From NCBI GenBank assembly GCA_903995115.1, contig LR877172.1, positions 124,001 through 188,000 of the forward strand: 64,000 nucleotides of DNA, in the 5' to 3' direction. A program made the translations under genes and the position numbers. Below, one piece after another: positions 34,404 through 45,431 of the stretch. The notes beneath the pieces were generated by a model. The model saw only the letters and a list, made by a program, of their open reading frames with translations. It was not told where the DNA came from and ran no database searches. Position 1 is the stretch's first letter. Each line of letters begins with the position of its first letter. This DNA is from Angomonas deanei (lineage: Eukaryota; Euglenozoa; Kinetoplastea; Trypanosomatida; Trypanosomatidae).

Positions 34404-35567
34404 TTCAGAAAAATTTTCATTTTTATGTTTTGAAAATTGAAACTTTTTTTTCACATTTTCTGGAGTTAAAATATTTTGCAACACGTATCGTAAGTCACCG
34501 GTAAACAAGGCGGAAAATATTTGCGGAACGACCAAAGGGGTGTCGCCCACGCCTCTTGCATTTAACACACAAATGACAAAATTATTATAATTTTTATTAT
34601 GATTATTATTATTTTTAAATAAAAAATACGCCATGCGACGTAAGTAGGTTTCACGGGAAGTGCCGACCAATCCGGGGAGAATTAAAACAATACCGTCAAT
34701 GACATTTTCATTATTATTATTATTATTATTTTCATTTTGAGGCACATAAATAATCGGTAAATCATTCAAATCATTCACTTCCACGCACGTGTCGTGAAAA
34801 AAATAATCATCCTTTTCATTATTTTCATTATTATTTTTGAAAAATTCCCAGGGATAAAAAAAATCCAAACAAATCGGATTTCCATCGAAAGACTTGTAAA
34901 TTTCGCGGTGCACCGGGAAAAACGGAAATTCCCGGAAAGAACCTAAAATGGTCGAAACATGACTGTCGTAGAGCGGATCGACATAATAGGGACTTAATTT
35001 ATTATTTTTATCATTATTTTCAGAAATAATATTATTTTCCTTATCATTTTTGTTTTCGTTTTGTAGTAATTGACTCATGGGCAGCGGATACTTTACTTTT
35101 TCTTTTTTTTCCATCGTTTTATTTTTATTAGTTTCATTTTCGTCTAAGAATTCGAGACCGAAATAGCGTAAAAGTGCATGCTTATTGTCGGGATCACAAA
35201 TATAATTAATTTTTCTGCCTTTATACTGTGACGATGAAAAAAAGTTTTCCTGAAAGAAATTTTTTATGGTTGAAACCCAATTTCTTTTCTGTTTTTTACT
35301 TTTTTGATGATTTTTATTATTTTCAATCGATAATCGTTGTGGAAAAAAAAGCGCTTCCCAAAAAAATTGAACCGTGTTCGGAATTTTATAAAATATTAAA
35401 TCCGAAGAAATATGAATACCGATAAACGCGCATTTATAAAATAATTTTTGTAACGATCGTAACGAAATTTTTATTTTATTTTTATTTTTATTTTTATTTT
35501 TATGTTGGGAATCTCTTTTTTCGATTTTATAATCGAAGGCGTTATCGCCAGACGGGTTGAAATCCAT
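33617..35567 (-). CDS. ABHD/YheT-type alpha/beta hydrolase, second paralogue (frame breaks)
   Basis: About 649 codons from the ATG at 35567, directly upstream of a related gene in the same direction. Family blocks: DPLYDSHVSTILGSF, GIVLILPGLVGTSRETYL, VICVLNARGVGDTP, nucleophile elbow AFSLGG, and Asp in VNKNDPICG. The long frame stops at 33828, before the catalytic His. The block PSGGHMGYLQSIKEET, which holds the His, lies just downstream in another phase and ends at the TAA at 33617-33619. Two phase changes (near 33835 and 33780) within AT-rich sequence link them. The protein lacks the long extension of its neighbour and has Asn tracts in loops. Tandem position and shared order indicate an old duplication. 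The substrate is unknown, with lipid esters most likely. Confidence 0.85.
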
Positions 35568-35837
35568 TTATAATATTTAATTCTTATTTTATTTTTATTT
35601 TTATTGTTGACCTTTGAAAAAAAAAAGAGAGAGAAAATAAAAATAAAAATGTTTGATGCAATAAAAACAATCCAAGTAAGAAAAAGACGCTCCATAATAT
35701 TTTTTTTTTTCATTATTATTATTTTTTTTTTTTAGTTGTATTTTACCGATTTCATTTAATAATAAAAATAAAAAAAAAAAATGAAACAATAGAAAAAAAA
35801 AAAAATTAAAATTAAAATTAAATTTTTTTATAAAAAT

Positions 35838-38800
35838 TTAATTATTCATATTATTATTTGGATTCGTCGAAAAGGGATTATTATTATTATTTTCGTTATG
35901 AACGGCACTCATTAGCAAATTATAATTAATTATATTATTATTATTATTATTTTCATGAATGCCGGTTGAAAAATTATTATTATTGTTCATAAACTGCAAT
36001 ACCGCTTCTGCAGAGACCATCGCTACATTATTATTATTATTATTATTAAAATTTTGATTATTATTATTTAAATTTTGATTATTATTATTCATAAAAGCAC
36101 TTAAATGATTTAAATTTTGTATTATTATTACTCGGAAGTGGACTCGTCGAAAACGTCGTTAATAAATTTGAATTATTATTATTATTTAAATTTTGATTTA
36201 AATTTTGAAAATTAGGATCGTAGTCGTTCATTAACAGAGGACTGCTGACGGGTGGTGGCGGTGGTGCGCCCAGGCCCCAGATCGTATTATTATTATTATT
36301 ATTATTTAAATTCATATTATTATTATTATAATTCATATTGGGATTGCCGCTCATCATCAATGAAGAAGAAGAAGAAAGGGCGGGCGGTGTGCTTTCCACC
36401 GTATTATTATTGTTATTATTATTAATATTTAAATTATTATGACTCGTCGAAAAAACGGAAGACGGTGTCGTCATTTTCTTTTTATTATGTTTAGGCTGTT
36501 GTTGTTTTCGTCGTTTCGCCTCTTCCTTCTTTTTCGACAACAGTAAGGAACGATTTTTAATTTCGTTTTGTAACGACTGAAATTCACTTTTTTGAGATTC
36601 CAACGTCGATAAAATATGATTTTTATACTTTTTTTCGCACTGTTTTATTTCTTCTTTTAACTTTTTGTTCCGTTCTTCGTCCTCCTTTTTAGTCTGTTTT
36701 AATTTTTGAATGGTTTTACGTTCTTCCGCGATTTTTTCGGTGAGCGCTTCGATTTCTTGTAAAATATTTTTCGGAATTTGCAAAGTTTTCATTTTTTCCT
36801 CAAATTGCTGTCGTCGTTCTTTTTTTTCCGTTTCTTTTATCGTTTTGGACATTTCATAACACAATTTTTCGAATTCTTTTTGCATTTTTTTATGATTTTG
36901 CGTCCGAATTTGAGTTTCTTCTTCGATTAATGCATGGATAAACGGCAATAACGTATCTTCCTCATTATTATTTTCATGTTGATGATGATTATTATTTTCA
37001 GAAATCGAATTATTATTATGATTATTTTCATCTTCGTTTAGCAGTTGTGGCGCGTCGAGCGAAGTGCCATCGTTGTGAACCATTTGTAAAGTCATATAAA
37101 TCGTCAATTTATCTTCGGCCGCATTGTAAATGCCATTATTATTATTATTTTTTTTGAATTTTTATTCGAATTATTATTACTTTCGTCGTCGTCGTCGACG
37201 TAGTCTTCGTTAAATAAGTGTTCCACGCGGCCGATATTTTCTAAAAATAATAATTCCTCGTGACGAATGTGCTGTTCCATTTTTTCTTGAAAAAATTTCG
37301 AGCCATCGTCATTTTCATTATTATTATTTTGATTATCGATATCTCCCCGTAATAAAACATAAATATTAAACCCATCGTCCTTTTCTTTTTCGTACTGTGT
37401 CGTGTTGGTGTAGCGATAATAAATTCCAAAATGTAAATGACCGTTCGACGGGACAAAAAAACAACGAAATTTCATTTTTTTCGAAATCGCATTATTATTA
37501 TTATTATCATTTAACGAAAATCGATTTTTCGAAAAGAATTTTTTATGATTCATCCAAAGCAAACTTTTCGCTTTTTCAATCGTGATGATATAATTTCCAG
37601 CGCCTTTTGTTTCTCGCACCGACACCGTCGGCAAAAACGGCGTCAACCCCAAAAACCCAAAATTCTTCGAAACTGAATTTTTTGAAAACGGATAGACATG
37701 CATAGCAATTTTTTCGGCAATCACTTCCGATGAAAAAAACAAATCCGAGTGGGATTGGATTTCATCCTTGACGGAAATGTTATAATCTTTGCAGATTTGG
37801 ATCAACAACGAAAGTGGAAGCGTGGAACACAAAAGTGCGGTCGCGAGACAGCAAATCAACTTATATAGATCGTCAGGATCGTCGGGGTGCAAGTTGGCAT
37901 AAAAATTATTATTATTATTATTATTATTTTGAGGATGGAGTGGTACCCCCAAGGCCTGCGCCACGTGTAGTAAAGAACTCGCGGGGAGTGTTCTCAGTTT
38001 GTGATGGACGTGAAATTTTAATAAATTTAATATTCTTTTAAATTCGGAATGATTAAAATTAAATTTTTTTTCCATTTTTGCGTCGTCATTGATAATCATA
38101 TTTTCGGTATTATTATTACGAATCAGTAATTCAATATCTTTTCGTGTTCTCGCCTGTAATTCATTATTATTATTATTTTGAATATTATTATTATTATTAT
38201 TATTTCGGTTTATTCCATGCGCATGGTTGGACAAGCACGGCAGCTGACGCATGATCAACGTTGTGATAATCGAATATTCTTCTAATTTATAACAAATAAA
38301 AGAAGTATACATATTATTCGTAAAATTTAAATATTCCAGGGACTCGGGGTTATCTTTCATGCTGTTGTATAATGAGATTTCCAGCTGCTGGGCGGCTTCC
38401 GTTTTTTCATTTTCTTCTTCCTCATTATTATTATTATTATTTTCTTTTTATTTTCATTATTATTTTGCAAATTTTTATAAAAGTTGGTAATTTCTTCTCG
38501 CGTCGTCCATAACAATTCCTTTTTCACCTCGTCGGCGCAAAACATGCGATTATGATTTACTTCCAGTAAAAATAAAAATTTAGCGAGTTTTGCTTGTGTG
38601 TCTTCGCTAAGTCGCTCTGTCATGTGCGCTCGATAGAGCGCGTCTTCTGCGTTCACAGAGTCCGCCATCGACGTTTCATTATTATTATTTAAATTATTTA
38701 AAGGATGAGGATGGATTAACGTTCCTTCATTATTATTATTATTTTGAATTATTTTATTTCTCGCGCCATGTACTTTACAGTTTGGGTTCGTGCACTGGGA

Positions 38801-39152
38801 GGTGCCGTTATTATTATGGGTAATGATATCCCCGTTTTTGTTTCGAATATTTATATTAATACTCACCTGACGAGGGGCAGCAGTATTATTATTATTATTA
38901 TTATTATTTTGATTTTGATTTATTTCTTCTTTTTCTTCCATTTTATTCAACAATGCATTATGATTATTATTTACTTTATTGACAGACATGTTCAATTCTT
39001 TTAAATAATTTTCATTCACTAACAATTCATAACGAAGTTGATCGTAAAAATCGTTAGTATGTATTATTATTATTTAAATTATTATGATTTGCGGAAAGTT
39101 CACTCGGTGGCAACACCGCTTCTTCTTCTTTTAATAAATTTTGATGATGATG

Positions 39153-39193
<41 letters not shown>

Positions 39194-39500
39194 AATTATT
39201 ATAATGATGATGATGGAGGGTGCCCTGCTGCGTGAGGGTCATCATTCTTTTCAGCACCTCCGACACTTCTCGACGTGTTTCATTTTCTTCGTTATCTTTA
39301 CTCGCCGTATTATTATTCATTAGTATCAACTGATGAAACAATCGCTCCATCGACTCCAATTGCGAAATATTATTATTATTATTTTGATTATTATTATTAT
39401 GATTTATTTCTTCTCCTCTTTTTTGAGGAAGAATATCCGGTAAGACCGTGTAAACATTGTTATTGTTCATGTTGTCTTCAGCGGTGGCTTTGGGCGGCAT
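35838..39500 (-). CDS. Large Asn-rich coiled-coil protein, unknown family (frame breaks)
   Basis: About 1220 codons from the ATG at 39500 (MPPKATAEDN). I do not recognise it. Visible parts: an Asn/His-rich N-terminus; a short Cys segment (QCTNPNCKVHG); a globular helical region (about 37.1-38.6 kb) with LPASSLLHVAQALGVPLHP, LYKLICCLATALLCSTLPLS and FRCFFVPSNGHLHFGIYYRY; a strong Lys/Glu coiled coil (about 36.45-36.95 kb); and a low-complexity Pro/Asn tail. The frame changes near 39055, 38445, 37150 and 36118. At the middle two, the frame turns into Lys then Ile runs because the AAT tract is read out of phase, and one extra A restores Asn and joins to the next frame. No spacer with homopolymer-rich character lies between the pieces. 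A cytoskeletal or RNP scaffold role is only a guess. Confidence 0.7.
39154..39191 (-). repeat. (AAT)n asparagine-coding microsatellite
   Basis: One of the longest pure AAT tracts in the window, about 12-13 Asn codons in the large coiled-coil gene. Confidence 0.9.
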
Positions 39501-40185
39501 CTTTTTTTTTTTTTTTTACAGATATTTAAAAAAAAAAATTAAAAAAATTAAAATAAACTAGAATTAAAACTACTTGTAAAAAGATATTGAGAGAGAGGAA
39601 TAAATGAAAAGAGGAAAAAAAAAAAAACATTTTTTTGGTTTTTGCGGAAATTCCAATCATCGATTATTATTATTTTATGTTTTATACTTCCGTTATGTTT
39701 ATTATGTTATATTATACTTTTTAATTAAAAAAAAAGAAAAAACGGGACTCGCTTCTTTTTTTATAAAAAAAAAAAATGAGTAGAATTATACATTTTGAGG
39801 TTATTTTTGTACTTTTCTTTTTGTTTTTAATTTTTTTTTTTTTTTGGTGATATAATATAATTTATTTTTTAAAAAAAGAAAAATTCCTTCTCTTAGCAAA
39901 AACATTTTTACTTGTTTTTGAAAAAAAACAGGAAAATGTAAAAAAGAAAATGAAATTATTTCTTTTTTTTTTTTTTAGTTTAAAAGTTAATTTGAGCGAA
40001 AGTGTTTCATTCTTTTCACAAAAAAAAGTATTTTTTTAGAAGAAAATAAAAAAAGTAAATTTTCGATTCTTTTTTTCCTCTCCACTTTCGTAATTAAAAA
40101 ATTAAAAAAGATGAAAAAAACGAAAAAAAAAACACTTCTTGAAACAAAACAAAAAGTTGTTTTTCATTTCATATTATTTCATTTC
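39501..40185. other. Intergenic spacer
   Basis: About 685 bp of AT-rich sequence with many A/T runs; no supported gene. Confidence 0.6.
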
Positions 40186-41555
40186 TTACCATCCCTGCTG
40201 CTGCGGTGGGTACCCGCCGTAGGGCTGCTGTGGCGGCATGCGAGGCGGCATCGGCCCTTGATTTTGATTTTGATTATTATACGAATAGTTAATTCCCGTA
40301 CCGTCCATGCGTCGTCCACCACGAGGAGGAAAGGCACCACCCCGACCGCCGCCTCGACGATAATTATTATTTTATTTTGATTGTAATCGTTGTACCCCTG
40401 GTGCACGTTCATGCCCTGCGGGGGATAGCCGCCGTAGTTGTTATTTTGATTATTATTATTATTGTTTTGATGGCCGTACGCGTTGTATCCCATATTATTA
40501 TTTTGAGTTTGATTATCAAAGTATCCGCCTGGGTTGCCGTAGTTCATGTTCGGGGCTGGTGGCTGCGAGGCGGGCGCGGGGGACTCTCGGTTGGAAAATC
40601 CTCCGTTGTTATTCGTATTATTGGAGGATAACTGCTGCTGCAGTTGCGCCTGCTTCTGCTGAAGGGCCGCCGTGTCCTGCTGAAGACGATTCAAGTCTTC
40701 CTGCAATTGTGCGCGACGACGGTCGAGGTCACGGCGCTCGTTGAGATGACGCTCCTCCTCCCGTCGTAGGTGCTCTTCCGTTTCACGTTTGTATAATTCT
40801 ACTTCCTGCGCGCGGCGCTGAACGGCCTCGTAGGCACTTTCCAGCGTCACGTCGCTGCCGGGGGCGACAAAGACGTACGAGGGATTATAGTTTTGATGCA
40901 GTTGAAGAAAATTTTGGCGTTGTTCGAGGACGTAATCGGGGAACTGGACGGCTAACGTTTCTGTATTATTATTATTTTGATTATTACTGCTAAAATGGAT
41001 GGGGGCGTCGTCCAAGGCCGCCCAGTTGCACTGTACTGCCGTAATCGCATTATTATTATTATTTTGAGTATTCATCATATTATTATTATTTTCGGTGTAC
41101 TCCGGTTCTGCAGCAGCCGCAACCGGCTCTGGCTGGACTTCCTCTTCCTTGATGACTTCTTCTTCCTTTTCAGCGGCGGGTGCTTCTTCCACTGGAGGCG
41201 CCACTTCTTGCGGGGCTGGCGTCTGATTCTTGGATTTCTTATGATGATGATTTTCCTTGTGTTCCTTGTTGTTTTGTGGCGCGGCGGGCTCCTCGGCCAC
41301 TGGCTTTTCCTCCTTCACCGGAGCGGCAACCACAGCCACCTTTTCCGGCTGCGTATTCGCATTATTCTTTCTTAACATCTCCGCGAAAGAAAGACCACCA
41401 GTCGCGGCGGCGGCATTGGTGTTTAAATCACCTTTTACGTTAATGACGGGACCGGCGGGGACTTCTTCCGCCTTGACTTCATTCTTGTGTTCGTGTTTTT
41501 CAGGCTTGGCGCCCTTGGCAGCGGGCTTGGCACCTTTCGTCACTTTCGGAGGCAT
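40186..41555 (-). CDS. RGG-box RNA-binding-type protein with coiled coil (one frame break)
   Basis: About 455 codons from the ATG at 41555. The N-terminus is MPPKVTKGAKPAAKGAKP, then an acidic Glu/Pro/Ala-rich segment. A conserved-looking block follows (NWAALDDAPIHF; FPDYVLEQRQNFLQLHQNYN), then a Glu/Arg/Gln coiled coil, then a Gly/Asn/Gln-rich prion-like region. Near 40375 the run CAAAATAAAATAAT puts the AAT tract out of phase, giving an Ile run. In the other phase the protein ends NNNYRRGGGRGGAFPPRGGRR followed by PPRMPPQQPYGGYPPQQQGW and a TAA at 40186-40188. This RGG and PPQQ end is typical of RNP-granule proteins and is clearly the true C-terminus. One extra A would restore it. Likely a cytoplasmic mRNA-binding factor; specific identity unknown. 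Confidence 0.82.
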
Positions 41556-42096
41556 ATTGTTTTAGATTTTTTTTTTTTTAGAGAATAATATTAAAAATTA
41601 AAAATGGTATTTTTTTTATATTATTAGCTTTTTTTTTTTTTTGGAAAGGGTTGTTTGTTTTTAGGTTTATTTTTTTATATTTTTTTTTAAATGGTATATA
41701 TATTTTTTTTTAATTATTTATTTTTTTTTTCTGGTTTGTTAGGATTAATACTAATATTTAAAACAAAAAAAAAACGCCGGAAAGAGGAAAAATCAAAAAT
41801 TTACTAATTTTATTAAATTCACTTTAAATACTAAAATTTGAAAGAAGAAAAAATCGCTTTGCTTAACTTTTAAGAACTATTATTTTTAGGGAAAAAAAAA
41901 AGGAAAGAAAAAAATATAGATTCAAAATATAAAAAAAAAACGAAACAACAAAAAAAAAAAAAACAACACCCACATAAACAAAAAAAAAAACATAACATAA
42001 TAATAATAATGGATCATCTAAAAAAAAAAAAACAGCAATTAAAATGGTATAAAAAAAAAAAAAGCATTCTCTTATTTTTTGACTTTTTTTTTTTTT
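41556..42096. other. Intergenic spacer
   Basis: AT-rich spacer with many homopolymers. No gene seen. Confidence 0.6.
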
Positions 42097-42532
42097 CTAC
42101 AAGTCAAAATCAAATAAATCTTCATCAATCTCAAACCCATAATCCCTCCCACGGCAGCACGTATACGGCGCGAGCAAGGACCACAAGTATAAAATAATCG
42201 ACGCCGTCACCGTCATGAGACGAACCCAAAAAGCAATGGAAACACTGGTCGCGAGGGCCCCGTCGCCTAGGCCGCTGATATGCCAACCAGACGCCAGCAT
42301 CGCCAGATACATACTGCCTAAAATCATCACAAAATAGAAAAACATGAATTTAGAAAGGTGACCGGTGCGGTCGTCGTCGTCGTCGACGGTTTCGCCATCT
42401 TCGTTGACGTGGACGCCAATATTTAATGCCGCGCTATTTCCGGAGGAACTGACCACCGCGTATAATAATGCAAATGGCGAAAGTAACGTCGAGACCACAA
42501 ACTCAAAGGTGCTGGAAGATAAATCCGGAAAA

Positions 42533-42563
<31 letters not shown>

Positions 42564-43338
42564 GAAAAGATCGAACGCACTGCGTCATGGGAGAGTGTTG
42601 CAACGTCACATATAAAATACTAATCGTGTACAAAAAAACAATCCCGCTAGGGACGATGCTGCCGTGCGGAATATAAATCGATAAACCTGTAAACACCACA
42701 GTAGCAATCAACACCAATACAATCATGGTCAAGTGAACCGTGCAATCACTGCTGGGGACGTAAAAATAAAAGGTAGCGACAGTGACGACGGCGCCCAGTA
42801 AAAAACTCCCAAACGTGATGAATAACAAATAATAAAACCACTTTTCATTCTCATCCGCCCGTTCCCCCCAATCGTCGCTCCACTGATAGGAAAAGTCGAC
42901 GAGAAAGATAACATTCATAAAAAGAAAGACGGCGCTCCCGAACAAGCAAACATACGCATAACCAGCGAAAAACGTATTCGGTAGGACGAGGGTGAGGAGA
43001 AAAAACAAAACCAACAAGACCGTCTTAAACGTAAAAAACGATTCTTGTAGTTGCGCTCGTGTTTTACTCTCAATGCAGCACGTGAGGTCGGACACCGACA
43101 GCCAATGCAAACTGAAAAATAGCGTCAAGGCGAAGGAGACACGATACGTTAACATTTCTGCCGAGCACTTTTCATTTCCTACCAGCGTGCTACAACCCTC
43201 CGAGAGGAAAGGGACCTTGGCGAGGGCGGTCGAGAGGGCGCCTTGGATAATGAGCATCGCGAGTAATCCAATGAAGAGGTAGGCGCCGTAGGAGAGACGG
43301 AGGAGCAGTCCTGGCTCGAGGGCACCGTCGCTGTCCAT
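42097..43338 (-). CDS. Serine incorporator (SERINC/TMS1) family membrane protein
   Basis: 413 residues from the ATG at 43338. A pyrimidine tract with AG at 43399-43400 supports this start; the frame is open further upstream but that part is leader sequence. The protein has about 10-11 membrane helices and SERINC hallmarks: YGAYLFIGLLAMLI in the first helix region, DFSYQWSDDWGERAD followed by a helix, and ILYLWSLLAPYTCCRGRDYG near the C-terminus. Family members are multispanning proteins of the plasma and endosomal membranes; early reports proposed serine incorporation into lipids and later work supports lipid scrambling. An AAT-coded Asn tract sits in one hydrophilic loop. In contrast to the AT-rich kinesin-PDS5 block, the frame is intact over its full length. 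Confidence 0.93.
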
Positions 43339-43398
43339 TTTTTTTATTATTGTTTTTGAAAAGGTGAAGTTTTTTGTTTTGTTTTTGTTTGTTTCTTC

Positions 43399-43426
43399 CT
43401 GGAGAAAAAAAAGGGGGGAAGAAAAG
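43399..43426 (-). promoter_or_regulatory. Probable trans-splice acceptor of the SERINC gene
   Basis: On the minus strand the tract CTTCCCCCCTTTTTTTCTCC is followed at once by AG (43399-43400), about 60 bases before the ATG. A textbook polypyrimidine-AG arrangement. Confidence 0.65.
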
Positions 43427-43670
43427 GCAATTGTACAATTTTTTTTTTTTTTCACTTGTTCGTTATTCTATTTCTAAATGAAAATAAATTTTAATTCTTA
43501 TTTACTTTATTTTTTTTTTTTTTTGATTTCGTTTTGCTTTGATAAGAATCATCAATAAAAATATGTGGAAAGTTACTACAAAAAAAAAAAAAAAGAAAAA
43601 AATTCAACATCGAATCATAAATGCATATAAATATATATAAACACTATTCAGTTATTATTATTATTGATTA

Positions 43671-44132
43671 TTATTCCACCTTGTTCGCCTTGTACGGCGC
43701 CGTACTAAAAGGTAAATAGCGATCGGCCGTGACCGCTATCTCACGAGGGAAGCACAACACGACGAGTGCCGCGGCGGTGACGGCACCGTTACGAAAGGCG
43801 ATGCGAAGACCCCAGGGCATGCTTTTCGTCAAGACATACGTCGACACCGCTAACACGCCACAGGTGGGTAAAAAATACTGTTGCACCTTGCTCGAGGTCG
43901 CCTGGCCTCGAAACACACGTTTGGAAAATTCTTCCGTCGTGCTCGTCACGCGGCGGTCGGCGTCCACGGCGGCCTCTCTGGCGAGGGTGAGATAATAGGG
44001 AATATCGAAAACCTGATTCACGCTGTCGACACCACCGGCGATGAATTCTCGTATCTGACGTGCGGTGCTGCGGACGAGCGGCCACTCCCCGTTCCAGACG
44101 ATGAAGGAGGGACTAGGATTAGGCTCTGGCAT
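43671..44132 (-). CDS. MIC26/MIC27-like (apolipoprotein O family) mitochondrial membrane protein
   Basis: 153 residues from the ATG at 44132. The N-terminal half is amphipathic and helical. The C-terminal half has two short membrane helices around QYFLPTCGVLAVSTYVLTKS and RNGAVTAAALVVLCFP, followed by REIAVTADRY. The order 'FLP-hydrophobic-basic loop-small residues-CFPREIAVTA' parallels the FLPKIGV...YYPQQAV pattern of APOO/MIC26-MIC27, subunits of the MICOS complex at cristae junctions. This resemblance is by eye and covers only about 50 residues, so the assignment is tentative. Size fits. No presequence is obvious, which also fits some MICOS subunits. Confidence 0.6.
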   Translation of the reverse strand: MPEPNPSPSFIVWNGEWPLVRSTARQIREFIAGGVDSVNQVFDIPYYLTLAREAAVDADRRVTSTTEEFSKRVFRGQATSSKVQQYFLPTCGVLAVSTYVLTKSMPWGLRIAFRNGAVTAAALVVLCFPREIAVTADRYLPFSTAPYKANKVE

Positions 44133-44740
44133 GAATAATGAGTATTATTTATTTTCTCTTTTTTGTTTTTGTGGTTGTTTTTTTTTTTTTGTGGTTAAGC
44201 AAAAACGAAAAATAGGGGAGAAGAATGTATTTTAAAAACCAAAAGCAGATGTCTTTTTTTTTATTATTTTTATTGTTTTGCTGTAAAGCGGACAAAAATA
44301 GTTTTTTTTTTTTTTGTTAGAAATGAAAAAAGGGTAAAACGAAAAAAATTATGCATTGTTGGTGTGTCCTCGGAGAGTCCCAAGCCATGAAAAACAAAAA
44401 AACATAAAAAAAAAAAAAGAGATTTTTCTTTTTTATACGTTTTTTGTATATTTCGTGCCGCCCAGAACATAGTAGTCTTCAAAAGAAACCAATAAAAAAA
44501 AAAAATTCAAAAAAGAAAAATGAAATAACATTTTTTTTTTTGTTTTTTTTCTTATATTATTGTTCTTAAGAGCTAAGGTGAGGAAAGGTTCAGCAATAGA
44601 GGCAAAAAAGAACAATTTTTTTTTTTGTTGTTCCTTATAATTTTTTTGCGTCCTACAGACCTAACGAAGATTACTTTTATTTTTTATTTTTTTTTAAAGT
44701 AATAAATATATATATATTAATACTTTCTTTTTATTATTAT
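44133..44740. other. Intergenic spacer
   Basis: AT-rich, homopolymer-rich spacer between the last eS21 copy and the MIC26/27-like gene. It is different from the spacers inside the eS21 array. No gene seen. Confidence 0.6.
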
Positions 44741-45175
44741 TTAGGCCTTGTTGGTCTTGCGAGCGGGCTTGGCACCCTTCTGCGCGGGCTTGGCGCCGGC
44801 GGGCTTCGCGGCAGCAGCAGGCTTGGCACCCTTCTGGTTCTTGTTGTTCTTCTTGTTCTTGTCCCCGCCCTTCGCGTTCTTCCCCTTCGTCGTCTTGGCC
44901 TTCTTGGGCTTCGCGGCCTTGATGTGGATGATGCCACGCTCAATCGCGAGGTGGTTGATCGCGTGGTCGCTCTCGCCCTGGGAGCGGAGGTAGCCGGTGA
45001 TGCAGAAGGTCGTCGTCGTGCCGTCAATGGTGCCGTCGGCGCTCACGTTGGCAATCGCGATCTGAACCGCGGAGTGGTCGAAGCTGTTGATGAGCGTGTT
45101 GGTGGCATTGCACTTGCGGGGGATCATGAGATCCACGTTCACGCCCTCCTCGTTAAAGGTACCGATGGTGGCCAT
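44741..45175 (-). CDS. RPS21: Ribosomal protein eS21, array copy 3 (3'-most)
   Basis: 144 residues from the ATG at 45175. Residues 1-87 match eS21 in its trypanosomatid form: EEGVNVDLMIPRKCNATNTL, DHSAVQIAIANVSADGTI, and GYLRSQGESDHAINHLA. eS21 is a small-subunit protein near the platform, where it contacts uS2. Residues about 88-144 form a Lys/Ala/Pro extension with KGAKPA-type repeats, far beyond the usual end of the animal protein. GC-rich third positions suggest a highly expressed gene. Differs from the other copies by silent changes only, as far as I can see. Confidence 0.97.
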   Translation of the reverse strand: MATIGTFNEEGVNVDLMIPRKCNATNTLINSFDHSAVQIAIANVSADGTIDGTTTTFCITGYLRSQGESDHAINHLAIERGIIHIKAAKPKKAKTTKGKNAKGGDKNKKNNKNQKGAKPAAAAKPAGAKPAQKGAKPARKTNKA

Positions 45176-45431
45176 TGGAGATAAGAAAAAGAGTTAATAT
45201 TTATTTGTAATAAAAGCGTTCACACCTGTGTTTGTTTGTTTTTATAAAAAAAGAAAAAAAAAAGGAAGAGAAAGAAATGTGAAGGAGTGTGAATTATGAA
45301 AAGAGCATTCACTGTCGACAACGAGAACCAAAAACAAAAAGACGGAAATAAGTAAAAAGGATTAAACAAAACAAAAGAAAATAAAATTGAAGAAGATTCT
45401 CATCTCACCTCGGACTTTTTTTTATTATTAT

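Noticed and set aside
40179-40385. C-terminal tails with runs of Ile after Lys (also near 37104-37150, 38357-38445 and 30249-30350) as real protein ends
   Set aside because: Ile runs arise when AAT tracts are read one base out of phase as ATA. Continuing in the Asn phase gives coherent protein.
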